From: Tetrahymena elliotti 4EA
Lineage: Eukaryota; Ciliophora; Oligohymenophorea; Hymenostomatida; Tetrahymenidae
Assembly (NCBI GenBank): GCA_000231825.2
Contig: JH720355.1
Coordinates: forward strand, 267,475-331,474
Direction of reading: 5' to 3'
DNA: 64,000 nucleotides
How positions within the stretch are numbered: position 1 is the first letter of the stretch; the number at the start of each line of letters is the position of its first letter. Below the pieces are notes generated by a model that was given only the letters and a program-made list of their open reading frames with translations, was not told where the DNA came from and did not search any database. A program made the position numbers and the translations under genes. This document shows, piece after piece, positions 11,601-25,400 of the stretch.

Positions 11601-13247
11601 TCATTTTTTGGTATTAATTTCTTAATTTTAATTCGATTAATTTATATATCTGTAAGAGCATACCTTTGAGTCTTCAATTTACTTTTTTTCATTAATTTTT
11701 TATATTTTTTATTATTCTACTAAATACTCTTCATATTAATCAGAGTAATATTTTTCTAAAAATATTTAAGATTGAATATTGTACTCAAAATCATCAATAA
11801 ATTATGCAGCTTTTTAATTTACAAAGTAATCTTTTCTCATACTTATGATTCTTTTTATAGTAAATAAATCTATATCCAAGACTAATAAATTCACAGAATC
11901 TGCTATACCTTCAAATATATAAGCTAGAGGCCCCTCATAATTAACTAATTTTCTTACTCTTTTGGCTTTAGTTACAACCATCATTTCATCTAAAGTTTTA
12001 ATACAGAATGGATCTATTTCATTAACTGATAAACTTTACCCTTCATTTATGCTTAGCCAGTCTTTTAAAAAAGTAATTTAAATTAATGATCTCGTGTAAG
12101 GAGATATCCACATAGATATTCCTTTTTTAGAAACTCCACTTTAAAATTGGTTAGGTTCAAAACCAAGAAAAGCTATTAATGGATAACTGTATGAAAAATT
12201 CGAAAGGGTTAAGTCTTCTGAATTAAAATCTGCACAATAATAAGAAGCACAATAAAATCCTGTATTATTTAATTAAAACTCTTATAGTGTATCCTCATGA
12301 CATTTTTTCAAAAATTTTTATCTTTCTTGAAGTAATAATGGAAAATTATAGTCAAGTTCCTCAGCCCTTTTTATGGCTCTTTTAATTAATCCTTTTTGTT
12401 AAGTAGCCACAGATTTTTAGTAAAATTCTAAATAAATACCCATTTGTTTACTTAATTCTGTATAAGAATTTTCTTATATGAATTTTGTGATGAAAGAAAA
12501 ATCTTCTAATGGCTTAACATTTAATTGCATATGAACAGAAATTTCTTGATTTTTAAAATTATTCTCAACACGAACTATCTATTTAATTGCACTATTTACT
12601 GCCCTAGACTCTTTTAATTGTGATGTATCATAAAAATCAATTGACTAAATATTTTTGTTAAAATAAACACCTGCATTAAAATCTATTATGACATTTCCAA
12701 TCAAGTAAAAAATGTTTGTCGATTCAAGTTCCTTTATAAAAATATGAGTAATTGGATGACTTTTAAAACTCTGTTTCTAAAATTTTTAAATTTATTTATT
12801 CTATCTATCTTTCTTTTCAGTACTTTAATTTTCTTAAATTATTAAATCCGTATCATTCCATTCTAATCTAGAGCTACTATTTAAGCTTGAAATATTTCTA
12901 GAGTTATTTACTTCCATTTTTTATTTTAATGTAGCTTCAATTTAAGCAAAATCTTCTTATCTGTAAGTTCCAAACTATATCCTTCTCATTTTCTCAAAAA
13001 TTAAGTCATTCATACTTATACTCTAATCTTAAAAATGATCACTCTATATAGAACAATAAGATTATTATCCATTACTATCTTTGAATAAATATTCTTAGCT
13101 GTCTTCATTGATAATTTATCCACTTATTAACGATAATTACTGCTAAGTACTCAAATCACAATTCTATTAATATTTCTTAAAATTTTTTGAACATTCCTTT
13201 GATTCCTCTTCTACTTCAATATTAGAACTATCAATCTAAATTTCCAT
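11601..13247 (-). CDS. Unknown 548-aa protein, possibly PAS-like centre
   Basis: A single open frame on the - strand from ATG at 13247 (MEIQIDSSNIEVEEESKE) to the complement of TCA at 11601-11603. The N-terminal ~150 residues are Ser/Gln/Asn-rich. From about residue 150 the sequence looks folded: SHPITHIFIKELESTNIFYL, then NVIIDFNAGVYFN. A helical part follows (KGLIKRAIKRAEELDY), then YPLIAFLGFEPNQF and GISMWISPYTRSLI, EIDPFCIKTLDEMMVV and YIFEGIADSVNLLVLDIDLF. The YPLIAFLGFEPNQF segment faintly recalls the helix region of PAS domains in fungal ERT1-like regulators, but no zinc cluster is present at the N-terminus, so I do not assign it. It shares a strand with the GYF gene 476 bp away. No signal peptide or membrane helix seen. 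Confidence 0.65.
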
Positions 13248-14041
13248 TAAATTTTTAACTCTTATTTTTTTTCTATTACTCTGTAATTCATTGAATTAAA
13301 AAAAATAATAAAATATAAATTTACCACAAAAATTAATAATCTTCTTAATGATAAGCATTAATAGTATTACAATAAACACTATTTTTATCCAATTAGAATT
13401 TCTTATCAACATATTTTTTACAATTCAGTCAACAAAAAATTTACAATCTATTTTTAACATACTATTTTTTTTCAAAATATTTTATTCAAAAATAACTGAC
13501 AATTATATATGGCTTTTATTATTTTCATATTTTCTAAAAGTGATTATTACTTTTCAAAGTTAAGAATTCAACAATATAATGGTATTGCATTTTTTTGTTT
13601 TTTACAAAAAAATTATGATAAGTATTTTAAATTAAAATAAAGATAGAAATTAACTTAACTAATTTTAATTAAATTATATTATCTTAGATATATTATAATT
13701 ATTAAAATGATATTTTTATATAGAAATAATTTGAAGTAAAATTTGTAGCAGATTTTAAAAGCAAAAGTTTCAGTTGTTCAATCAATAGTTCAAAAATTTT
13801 AAATCATATATATACTTGAATTATTTATTGGAAGAACTTAATTGTGATAGATAGATACACTCTCTTTTCAAAAACTATTAATTCAAAAAATTATTTAATT
13901 TTTATAAAAAAAATTGTAGCTATTTCTCTTTATTAAAATTAAAATTTATAAAATCAAAATATAGATTTGACATAGTTAGGTTATTTATTATAACAAAGTT
14001 TTATCTTCATAGCAATTTGAAATCAAGAATTAATTTAGGAA
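13248..14041. other. Divergent intergenic region (two promoters)
   Basis: Separates the start of the - strand unknown gene from the start of katanin p80. A 71-codon + frame at 13348-13563 is Ile/Phe-rich, has no supporting exon neighbour and reads like AT-rich noise. Promoters for both genes should lie here, but no motif is recognisable. Confidence 0.5.
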
Positions 14042-17000
14042 ATGAAGCGTAGAAATGCTAAGCTGCGTAATTATTTACTTGCTATTTAAATAAAGTATTC
14101 CTATACCATTCGATTTTAATTCATTTTAAAGTGATTTTAATTTGGTGACTAAATGAATGTTATATTATAAGATTGATGACAAAGGAATGCTTTATCAAAT
14201 ACAATTCAAGCAATTTATAAAAATTTTACATGCAAATATCACATTTTATTTTTTTTTAGTTGACTTTTAAATCAGTCCAGGCTCTAAGATTTTAACAGCT
14301 AAATTTGGTAACTTATCTAAATCGATTATAGCATCAGGAGATGATAAAAATAATATTTGCTTATGGAAAATTTCTAGCGAAAAACCTAGATTAGTAAACT
14401 TAAAAATATATTTGAAAATAAATCAAATGATTTATTATTTGTTTTCTTTAACTATTAGTAATTTTCTGGATAAAATTCAAGCAGCCATTAAATTGAAACA
14501 ACAGCTGTCTAATTTAATCATAGTGATAATATTTTATATACTGGAACAAATAGAGGAATCATAAATGCATGGGATTTAGAGGCATAAAAATGTATAATAT
14601 TAGTTTTGTTAGAAAAATATAGAGGTTATTAATTCTATTATTGGTGAATAGTAAGTTTTACATTGAAAGGACATGTAGGTGGAATTAGTTCATTAGCTAT
14701 ATTTCCATATGAAGATTAAAAGAATATTTTGATATCTGGTTCTTTAGATACAAATATCAAAATTTGGGATTTAAGAACAAAGGATTATGTTCATTTATTA
14801 AAAGGTCATACAATGCTTGTTAATTGCTTGGCAGGCTCTCCTGATGGTAAAATGATAGCATCTGGTGGGTCAGATAGCTAAGTCAGGGTAAATTATATAA
14901 ATTTTAATAAATATTTAATTCTAATTTAACAAAGTAGAAATTTTATGATTTCAATTTATTATTCAAAAGCTTTGGGATTAAACAACTGGAAAATGCTTAA
15001 ATACTTTTACTTTACATGATGCTTCTGTTACTTGCTTGTAATTTAATCCTGTAGAAATGGCTTTGGCTAGTGCAAGTGCAGATAGAACAGTTAAATATTA
15101 TGACCTAGATACATACACTCTTGTAAAATTTAAAAATAAAAAAATGATATTTATATTGAATTAATTAGATAAGCTAAACCAAGCCAGATGCAACGTATAT
15201 CTAAAAAATATTATTTAATAATGATGGAGATGTTTTATTTAGTGCAGCACATGAAAGTTTAAAGGTAAATAATAAAAAAATATTTTACTTTTAATATTGA
15301 ATTAAAACCAACAACTTTTTCAAAAGGTATGGAACCTTGATAAAGATGGATTATTGCTTGATAACGTAGAGTCTTAATGGAGAGGAATTATGGATTTATA
15401 GATCTCAGAAAAAGATGAGAGTTTAATAGGTGTCACTTCATATTAATAGAATTTTGCTTTGTGGGCTTGCCCTTTAAAATTAGTTAATATGGATCCTTCT
15501 GAGTAAGCTATCAGAGATTAATTCACAAGAATAAAGACAGGATAATAGGGAAATAATAATCCACCTTAAAAAAACTTTTTACCTTAAATAGACCCTGTAA
15601 AAGGAAAATCACCTTAAGACGACAATAAATATACTAAAATTCATAGTACAGAAAATAATATGCCAGTTAACTAAAGATCTTATTCAGAAATGCATTAAAA
15701 TAATTATCAGAATAATTAGGAATATCCTTATATGAATTAGTATTAAAATAATCCAAATCCAAATATTGTGTAAACTAAAGTTGAAAGTTTTCCAACATTA
15801 CCATAAGTGAGTAATAACAGTGTTCTCCAAAACATACCCAATTAATATGGATACGTTAAACAACAATCCTAAGAGCAATTTGGGTATGCTAACTAGCCTT
15901 AAAATATCAATTAAAACATGATTTCTCCCAAGAAAAGTCCTTAAATTATAAATGCTGTAATTCACAACTAATACTCTAATGATGACTAAATGCTGAATAA
16001 AAAGAAAGTAGTTGAATAAGAAGAAGATGAAAAAATTAATGAAGCAATTATAAACAAATAATTTGAAGAACTTGACAACTAATCAAAACTATACAATAAA
16101 ATACTACCTCCTTAAGAATAAATTAAAATTGCATCCAATCTAAGTTCTTAATCTTCAAAAGAAGAAATCGAAGAAGAAATTGAAGCCTAAGAAAACAATA
16201 AATAATAAAAACCAAAACTTTAATAGCCATCACAAGATGCAGTCGATAGACATGTAATTTAATTTTGAATTTTTTTTTAAAATGTAATTGATAGATAGAA
16301 AATAGAAAATGAATTATATTTTTTAATAAAGTTTCTAAATTAAATTTTTTTAGATTCACATCAATTTATCTCAGAGTATTATTTCTAATTTCAGAAATAT
16401 GATTCTCAAATTTCCTCTCCATCTCTTTACAAAATTAATTGAAGAATTTCTCTTTATAAATTTAAAAATATTATATTTGGAATATAAAAAAAAGTTTGTG
16501 TAGCCATAGTCATCTGGAGAGTAACCCTTAGATTAATCATGTTTATCTATAGCAGATTCTATAGCTTAGAGCTTTCATTTGAATGCTGTTTCTGATTAGC
16601 AATAGTAATAATTACTTAAGCAAACTGAATATATAGGAGATGTAATTATTTTAGAGAAATTTTTATTCTTAATTTATTTTTAAATAGATTTCAAAAGAGC
16701 ATCAGAAATTTTTGATCCTTATGAACAATAGATTAAATTATGTTAAACCCATATAACACTGGTGGAATTAGGGAAACTCAAAATCATCTCTATATGCAAT
16801 TAGTTAGTAATATTATACCTTAAAACCATTAAAAAGTTTTCTTATTAAAAATACTTTAATAAAAAATGTACCAAAGAAGAAAGAGATTTAATATTATTTC
16901 AAATTATTGATTAAGTTTTAAAAATATTTTTAATAAAATAGATTGCATGATCCATGCTATGTAATGGATGCTCTCTAAATGACATTAAACATGAATAAAT

Positions 17001-17513
17001 TATAATATGTAAATGTTGATGGAGTAGGTACTTTATTGCAAAAATGCAAGATTTTAATTGAGAGTAAATATCAAGTAAGACTAAATAATTATTTTAAATA
17101 ATTAACCTATTTTTAATGAATTAAAGTCTCATATTAAATTTGGTTTAGAATTTGTTAAGAAGATTTTAGAATAGTACAGAGATGTAATTTATTTTAAATT
17201 ATGTTTAAAATTAAGAAATTTTTTATTTAGGAACTAATTAACGTGAAGACTTTTTCATTAATGAGCAAAGTGGATTTAGCTAGAGAGGAAAGAATGAAAA
17301 AATATAACTCTTTAATAGATGAGCTTAGGTCTATTTAAAAAATATCTAGAATTAAAAAAATAGTTGACCGCAAACCTAAGGAAGATGTATTTAAATTAAA
17401 AAAGATATTTAAACTAATTATATTTTAATTAGATTGGTCAGTTAGCAAATCTTGTTTTGACAGATTTGAACTATCTTTTCAGTAAATTAGATAATGCAAC
17501 TTAATAAGTTTGA
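14042..17513 (+). CDS. Katanin p80 regulatory subunit (WD40 + con80)
   Basis: Katanin p80 targets and regulates the microtubule-severing AAA ATPase p60 at basal bodies and cilia. After splicing 12 introns (14067-14259, 14394-14458, 14592-14651, 14888-14969, 15123-15168, 15265-15326, 16254-16353, 16642-16687, 16807-16941, 17075-17126, 17184-17230, 17387-17432) the exons sum to 846 codons (845 aa). Six WD repeats are visible: [70 protein letters not shown] and [27 protein letters not shown] is almost identical to animal p80. A Gln/Asn/Pro-rich linker (exon 15327-16253) follows, then a con80 domain: [63 protein letters not shown]. Con80 binds p60. The 5' acceptor giving AKLLDF and the exon around 16354-16493 are the least certain parts. 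The stop is TGA 17511-17513. Confidence 0.92.
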
Positions 17514-18281
17514 TTTAACTTAAGAAAAATAAGATTTCGCAAATTGGCAAATATACACAATAAAATGATTTACAGAATTAATGTTTAATTAACAAAATCA
17601 TTAACACAAAGAAATAAATAAACTTAAATAATTACTTAATAAATAAATACAAATAATTTTTATTATTATTATTATTATAACAATAAAATTACCTTAAATT
17701 GTAATCTATAACTTTTTTCTATTAAATATTTTTATTATCCATATAAATAATAAAACCTGATAATATATAAAATCTTTTAATTTTATTATGAATTCTTAGG
17801 ATTTTTATTTCAAAAATTTTAATAGTTAAAATTAAAGTTTAAAAAAATATTAAATTAAAATTTTGTGTAAAATTACTTCAATAAAATAATAAAAATTTAT
17901 TTTTATTATTTAGTATTTCTCAAAAAGAATTTTCAATTTATCACTCCAACATAAGATAACCCATAAATCTACTTTCTTCTTATATTTTCTCTAATTAAAT
18001 TAATCAAAAATTTTTTTTTAATCGGCTTCTAAAAATCAATAATTTTTTTCAAATTTAAAACCAGTAACTAATAACTTTGATTTTATTTAAGATTCAGGTC
18101 TAAATTATTTTATCAACAAGTGTGTCAAAAATTGATATGATAGATTATTTTAATTAAAAAATCAATATTTTTGAATAAAATTACATTTGAAAATACTTTT
18201 CCATAAAATTTACAAAAATATAATATTAGTTTAATTTTTATCACAAAAATGTAAATGATAATAATTCTTTAATGGGTTAAT
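17514..18281. other. Convergent intergenic spacer
   Basis: Two 3' ends face each other here. It includes a short TTA/ATT trinucleotide run near 17658-17680. No gene on either strand. Confidence 0.5.
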
Positions 18282-21200
18282 TCAATAAAAACTATCTACA
18301 TTAAATTGCTTAAATCTATTTCTTCCTTCAAACATTTGAGCTAGAGTTTATCTATCTTATTCTTTAGCTTAAGAGAAATAATCATTCAAGAATTAATTCT
18401 AAGGTTATGGTTTTGGTATTTCGATTTTTGGCTTAACAGCCTATTTTGGGATTTCAAAATGTTTCTAATTTATTTATTCTTAGTAAATAGGGTTTGAATT
18501 GCTTTATGGCGTTTAATTCAAGAAACTATAATCTCTGTGAGGTTTGACATTAATTTTAGGAGAAGGTGTAGGTATTAATGGATTTATGTAATTATTAATA
18601 TTATTTACTGTTTCGCGGGGTCTAGGCTGGTTGTAATAATTTTAATATCTTAAAAATTAGGATTGATTGTCATATGTCTCAATCTCTTACTCAGGAGTAT
18701 TTACAAAGTTGTCAGGAAATTACTAAAAATCCTATCTAAATATTCTCCTCTTAGGATTTTCATAAATATATGATGAACCATCATTATACTATCTTATTTT
18801 ATCCTCATATGAGCTTCTCCTAGTCAATCTATCAATAAAATTTTGGTTATTACCATTAATATAATTAACTTATCTTTCATCATAATATTTGATTTAAGAC
18901 TCATCAATAATTTATATTGGTCTATCATTAATAATTTAAATAGGTCTTACATCCAAAATTTAATTAATAACATTTTATTTATTGTTTTGATTTGGATTAA
19001 TATTACTCTTGAATTATCTATCATAGAATTGGTCTTAAGCATTTTAATTTAATTTATCATTGTCATATAAAACTTCTTCTTCAATTTCATAAACATCTTT
19101 ACTGGTTTTAGCCTTTTCTAAATTAGCTTTTTTGTTAGAGTTTTAGATTCTATTCATAAATTAGTCATCATATTATTTTGTTTGAACTCTATTTATTGGG
19201 GATTTATATACTTGCCCTTCTTCATTATATCCCTTAGGTTACTAATACTTAGAATTATTTTCGGTTTCTTTTATTAAAGAATACTTGCCTTGAGAGCTTT
19301 TTTAAAATAAAAATATATGAATTAAATATTTTAAATTTCATAAAAATACTTACTTTTACCCATTTTTAAGAATTGACTTCGTCTCTTTCTGCTTGTTCTC
19401 TTGGCTTTCTTTTATTTTTTCTTCCATTCTTTTTTTAGATCATAAAAATTTTAATGAAAATTTTCTATTAAAATACAGATTTTACATTTATTTTTGACAC
19501 TCTTCAATGATTTAAGATTATGTTTTGATAAAGTTTTTAATTTTGTTGTTAAGTAAGAAATCATTTACTTCTTTATCACTATCTTCTTCAACATCTATAA
19601 AATTTTATTATTTAATTTTTTTAAATTCAACTTCTTTATCTTTCATGTTGCTTTATTTTTTTGAGTCACTCTTATAATCTCTAGATCTCTCTCTGTCTGT
19701 TTGAAGATTATTATTGTAATTTTTAGCAGAGTTTTGATCCAAATATTATTTTTTCAAAAAGCTGACATCAACAATTTTCTCTTAAAATGTAGAATTTTTA
19801 GTATCAAAATTCTTTTGATTTATAGAAATGTTATTATTGAGACGATTTTAAGTTTCATTTGAATTTTGATTTGTTTAAATTTTACTTTAATCTTTAAGTT
19901 AAAGCTTAGAAAGCTTCTATGTTACGATATCATGAAGTTGCTATTATTTTTACTTTATTTAGTCATCTTTAGTTAGAAATTTTCTGTATTCATACTCGTC
20001 TTATTCAGATGTCTTTTCTATCTTTGACTTTGTTTATTTCTACTTCTTTCTTTCTTTTCTAAAGCTATATTCATCTTCATCTTCTTCTGAAAAATAATCA
20101 TTATCATATTCATTTAAATATTATTTTTGTTTCAAAATATTTTCTCTTTCATTCTAAGTTTTAATCACTTTTTGTTATATCTATTTATAACTCTCATTTT
20201 TTTACTAAGAATTATCTTGGTTTGATTGGATTTACTTTTATCTATTTTCAACTATCACTTTATCAGAGGGAATATGATTTTATTCTTATTTTTTATCTTA
20301 TAGATTTTATTGAACTGAAGTTTATTGTTATTAAATACTCTTTAAATTATCTAGTTAAGGTTATTTATTTTTTATTTATTTTGTTTGAGAAATATCATTT
20401 TATTTCAAATTTTCACAATTTTTCTCAATTTATTTTTCTTCTTTTATTGATTATTTTTATTAAAATTTTTTTGAGAGTTTACTTAACTTTAATACAGAAA
20501 TTTAATTTTATTATTTTTGATAATTGAAATCATTTTTGAGTTTATTTTCTTATTCCTCATCACTAACTAACTTTTTATATTATTTTTTTCCTATTTCTTC
20601 ATCTATTTTACTATCATCATAAACTCTGACAGGTTACTTTTATTAAGGTTTTTCTAATTCTATAGGGTGCTTAGGAGGTTATTTATAAACAAAAATAGTC
20701 TCCCCTTCTCCTTTATAAGGTACCATTTTTTATTTTGGTTGTCGAGATTTACGGATGAATTTATTTTTGGATATTTTTTAAGGATTTTATTTAATTAACT
20801 GCATATACTTTAAGTCTGTAGGTAAGTATTTTTTTTTGTTTGAAATTGGAGGTTGAATGGCGGTTTTTTGAATTGGCTTTTTTAAAAATAATGACTCCTA
20901 TGATTTTAGCAAATTATCACTTTGAAGAAATTTAACTTTTTCCTCTACTTTTTTTTTTAGGTTTGCCACTAAGTTTTTCTGAATCTCATTTTGGCTTTCT
21001 TTTTACTTTTCCTTCAAAATTTTTTCTTCTTTGAATTTTTAAAATGTTTTAATAATAGATTCTTCTTTCTACTGCTTAAGTTCTAACTTTTATTACTTAA
21101 AAGAATCAACTTTCTCTTTTTGTTATTCTCTTAGCATTCTCAGATTTTTTATGAAGTCAGATTCAACAACCTGCTTTTAAATTTCAGATTAAACTCCTCC

Positions 21201-21323
21201 ATCATTATTTAGTTTTTCTTAATTTGACTCTATCTTCTAATTCTATTAATCTTAACTATGCTAAATATCTTTTTAGCCTTCTTCTTTTTAACAGACTAAG
21301 TTTTCTGAAATTAAGCAATCCAT
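18282..21323 (-). CDS. Lys/Gln/Glu-rich protein with predicted coiled coil, unknown
   Basis: ATG at 21323 (MDCLISENLVCQKEEG) to the complement of TCA at 18282-18284. Two 57-bp introns, 19429-19485 and 19297-19353, close the frame and give 975 aa. Residues ~60-170 form a charged helix (SDFIKNLRMLREQQKEKV, FKEEKILKEKQKESQNEIQK). A Pro/Lys segment follows (KPIQKTAIQPPISNKKK; KGEGETIFVYKQPPKHPIEL), then a Gln-rich middle and an acidic patch (DYFSEEDEDEY). The C-terminal third is Tyr/Asn/Gln/Pro-rich, with two near repeats RPIQIINDRPIQIIDE and a final block TLAQMFEGRNRFKQF. There is no enzyme motif, signal peptide or membrane helix. The mix suggests a structural or microtubule-associated protein, but that is inference. 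Frames on the + strand at 18843-19052 and 20222-20527 are shadows. Confidence 0.7.
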
Positions 21324-22480
21324 TTTAGTCAAATTTAGTTTTTTGATTTTTTAATTATTATTATTCTTGCTAAAATTCTAGTTAGCATTTCAAACAAAAT
21401 TAGACCAATTATTAGAATTTAAATAGAAATTTTTTATTTTAAAATTTAAATTGAGACACACTATTTAAACTTTTTTTCCTTTTCTACATGCTCAGAAATA
21501 TTTAAACGGTTAAATATGTATTTATAAGTATTTCAAAATATTAATATTTTAATTTTTAGTCAATTTATTTCCTTGAGGTTTGTGAAATCTAAGAAAATTT
21601 TAGATTTTTAGCAATTAAAATTTTTTTAGATTAACTTTTTACTTACTAGAAATTCGCCTAAAAACAAAATTTTAATAATATTTTCTTTTCTAAAACTCAA
21701 TTTATTTTGTTAAAAATAGAAAAAAATTTTAATATTTTAAAATTTTTTGATTTTAAATTAAAAAACAAAAACACTATTTTAAAAAGTTGACTGAAGCAGA
21801 AACATTTATTTTCTTAAAATATTTTTTGAAATATTCTCTAAAAGTAATTTGAGAGAATTATTGTCAATTCTATTACTAATTATTAAATTTTATGAATGAT
21901 CACTAAATAATAGTCTTTATTTTTTAAAGATTAATATTAGTTTTAGAATTTTCTTTTTTTATCATGAAAAATATGAGAAAAAATGATATTTCAAAAATAA
22001 TTAAATAAATATTATTTATTTTCAAAAATATTTAATATATAGAAATAAAGATTGGCTTATATTCTTCTGTGAACTATTCTTAAAATAGTAAATATTTTAA
22101 AAATCTTACTTACCTAATTTTTTTAAAAATGGAATTGAAATATTCTATTTACTTTTAAAGTTAATTTAATAATTTTTTTTGTTGAATTTTTAAAAAGATT
22201 TTTTTCAATTTTTTTTACTGAATTTGAAATATTTTCTTAAATAATTATTTATTATGAAAGAAAATTTAAACGTCAGTCGTTTGAAATTAATTAATATCTG
22301 TACAACTTAACAAGCAAGCAAATAAATTTTGATTTTGTTGTTATTATTTATTTATTAAAATATGATTTAAGTTAACAAAAGATTTATTTGTAAAATTTTG
22401 ATAATACTTAAAAAATTAATTTAACAAATTACATTATAAGTTTTTGAATAAGTATAAATAAGCATAATTTGTTAGATAAA
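21324..22480. other. Divergent intergenic region
   Basis: About 1.2 kb between divergent starts; it should contain two promoters. Very AT-rich with no coding-like frame and no recognisable element. Confidence 0.5.
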
Positions 22481-25400
22481 ATGTTAAATAATAGTGGAAT
22501 AAGCAATAGCTCATCTCAGTAAGGTAGATCTTCATAAAGGTATTTAAAATTATGAAAGTTAATCCTAATTTATTTAGAAAGTTTGAACGAAATATACTTG
22601 AAGATGTTAAATATTTATTATAATCAAAATTAGCTTGTAGCAATAGCAAAGAATTTAAACAATCTCTATTTAGAGGTCTGGAAGCTAAGATCCTAACAAC
22701 TAATATGAAAGCTTATCATAATAATATTCTTTAAATAGAAATATGATCAATAATAATTCTAATTAGCTATCACCCTCTTCTAATACTAGTGGTGGAATTA
22801 ATTTGCAAAATTAAAAAAAATTTAATGATTTTGTTTAATTACCTAATAACAGTGGTATTTAAAGTTTAAATAATAATGCATTTAGTAGACTAAAGACTTT
22901 GTCTTCACGCTCTAGTTTGCATTCTTAGGATAATTAATAAGCATAAGAATAAGCATCATACTTTTAACAGTAACTATAGCAATAATCAAACTATGTTAAT
23001 AGTACTTTAGAATCAGAAAAATAAAATTACTAAAACAACTCAATTGTTAACCAACTAAAATTAGAAATTGAAGTTCTTTAAAATAAGTATGAAGATGCTT
23101 TAGAAAGACTAGCTGCAGTAGAAAAAAAGAGTACTTCAACTTTTCATAATCATAGCCAGTTAACAGATTAATAATAAGAGGAGATAAATTTAGCTAAGAT
23201 CGATTACTTACAGAAGCAACTCTAATTATCACAACTTTAGCTTGAAAAGGAAAAAGAAAAGGCTTTGAAAGTTATCTTAAAACTTGAAAAAGATTTAGAT
23301 AATTAGCAAAGCTCATTTGATTTTGAAAAATTAAAATTCTCAAGCCAAATAGAATCTTTGAATACCATTAACGATTAACTATAAAAAGAAATTAATAAAC
23401 TCAAATCAACCCAAAAAGGTATATAAATAATCATAACAATTTATAATATTTTGATTTGAAATCAATTTTTTTATATCAGTTTTAATTTTTGATATTGTTA
23501 AAGTATTTAGAAAAGCAAATATTAATTTTTTATATTAATTTAAAAGAATAAGTGTTGATAAGTTAAGAAAAAGATGATGCTGAGTAAGTAGTTAAAGAGC
23601 TAAGAAAATAGAATCAAATGTTATCAGAATAATTAAATGCACTAAATTAAAATTATAATATATAAAAATAATCCTAAGATAAATAAGACTAATAAATGTT
23701 AATGATTTTGTAAGAATAAACTTAAAAATTTGAAAAAGAAATTTTATTGTTGAGAAACTAAAAATTAGAAGATGATTAGTAATTTTTTTTGAATTGATTA
23801 AAGGTTTTTTAAAAAATATATTTTTTTTAGATAAATTAGCAGCTTGAAACAATAAATTTAGTTAATATAATTAGAGTAGAGTGATTTCATAGCTGTTAAC
23901 AAAACTTTAAGATAAAATTAATCTGTTCTTGAAGGAGAATTATAGATGTTACAAAGTTAAAATTAAGATAATGAAAAAATTAAAAGATCATAGCAAAAAA
24001 TAGATTTTGAAAAAGAAAAAAATGAACTCATTTAGAACGTTAAAAATCTTGAATAGTAACTTATTATTTTAAAGCAACAGAATACAGAAAGTCTTTAAAT
24101 TCATAAGTAATTTAAAATTTTTTATGATTTTTTAAAGATGTTAAAAAACACGTTTTTTATAAATTTTAATTAGAAAAATTGAAGAAAGGGATTTAGAAAT
24201 TCAAAAACTAAAAAATGATAAATAAGAAATTTTAACTAAGTATTAGAAATTAGAATAATTAAATAGTTAGATACAATTAGAATGTGATATTCTTAGATAA
24301 AGTAAGAGAGAAAATGAATAAAGCTAAGAATAAAGGAAGTAGTTATATGAAAAAGCTATTTCAGATAAGGATTAAATAATTAAGTAGTTAAGAGAAACAT
24401 TAAATGAGAATTCATAAATATACTAATAATTACAAACATAATTAAATATTAAGGTAGATTTTTAAGTATAATATTTAACAGTATTTAATCTTAAAATAAA
24501 AAAAAGATTGAAATAATTGCTAACTTAGAGAAAGAAAATCAAAATACAAAGAAGATTTATGAAGAAAGATTATCTGTATCTCAAAAGGATTTCGATATGT
24601 TAAAATCTTAATTGAATGATTAAATTGAATAAAAGGTAATATTCTTTCATGAGTAATTTTTTTTAATTTCAATCAAAGAATAAATAAGTTGAATAAATTT
24701 AATCTTCATTCTTAAGAGACATGGAGTTACTGAAAGAATAATTTGCATAAAAAGAAATACAATAAATTGATTTATAAAAATAAACTGATGAGATGAGAGA
24801 ATCACTTTTAAATGTAATTGAAGAGGTAAAATTATTTTTTTGTATAATATCTTTATATGTTTTTTAACACTACAGAAATAATAATGGCTCCAAAAATACG
24901 AAAAAATATTCGCTGAGCAGTAAAACTTGTCAGAATCTTTAGGAAAAAATTAGAAAGAAAATAATTCTCTTCAAGAGAAGCTATTTAATTTGTAAAATGT
25001 TGAGTAAAAATAACATGAAGAAATTTAGAAACTTAAAAATGAAATATTAATGGCTTAAAATCAGTAAGGTTAAACATCTAATTCTTTAAAATAGGCTAAT
25101 GAAAAAATCATGGACTTAGAAAACAAAATTATTCTTATCAATTTAGAAAATTAAAAAATATTTACAGAGAAAGAAGAAATTAATTTCAAGTTAATACAAG
25201 GAAGCCATGAGCAAGAAACACTTAAGAGATTAAATGAAGATTTCTTAAATTAATTAGAATAATTAAAGAATTAGATTTTGTAAGAAAAAAGTAAATAAAA
25301 TGAATAAACTTAAATAATTCACAAATTACAATAAAAAACTAAAGAAGAAGAAGATTTGAAAGAAAATCTTATGGGAAAGATAAATGCTCTTAAATAATTC

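Noticed and set aside
12018..12300. START lipid-binding domain in the 548-aa protein
   Set aside because: Some START-like spacing (IKTLDE...), but no convincing hallmark residues; left as unknown.
13348..13563. 71-codon + strand frame in the divergent intergenic region
   Set aside because: Ile/Phe/Asn-rich translation typical of AT-rich noise, no domain, no neighbouring exon, and it sits where two promoters must be.
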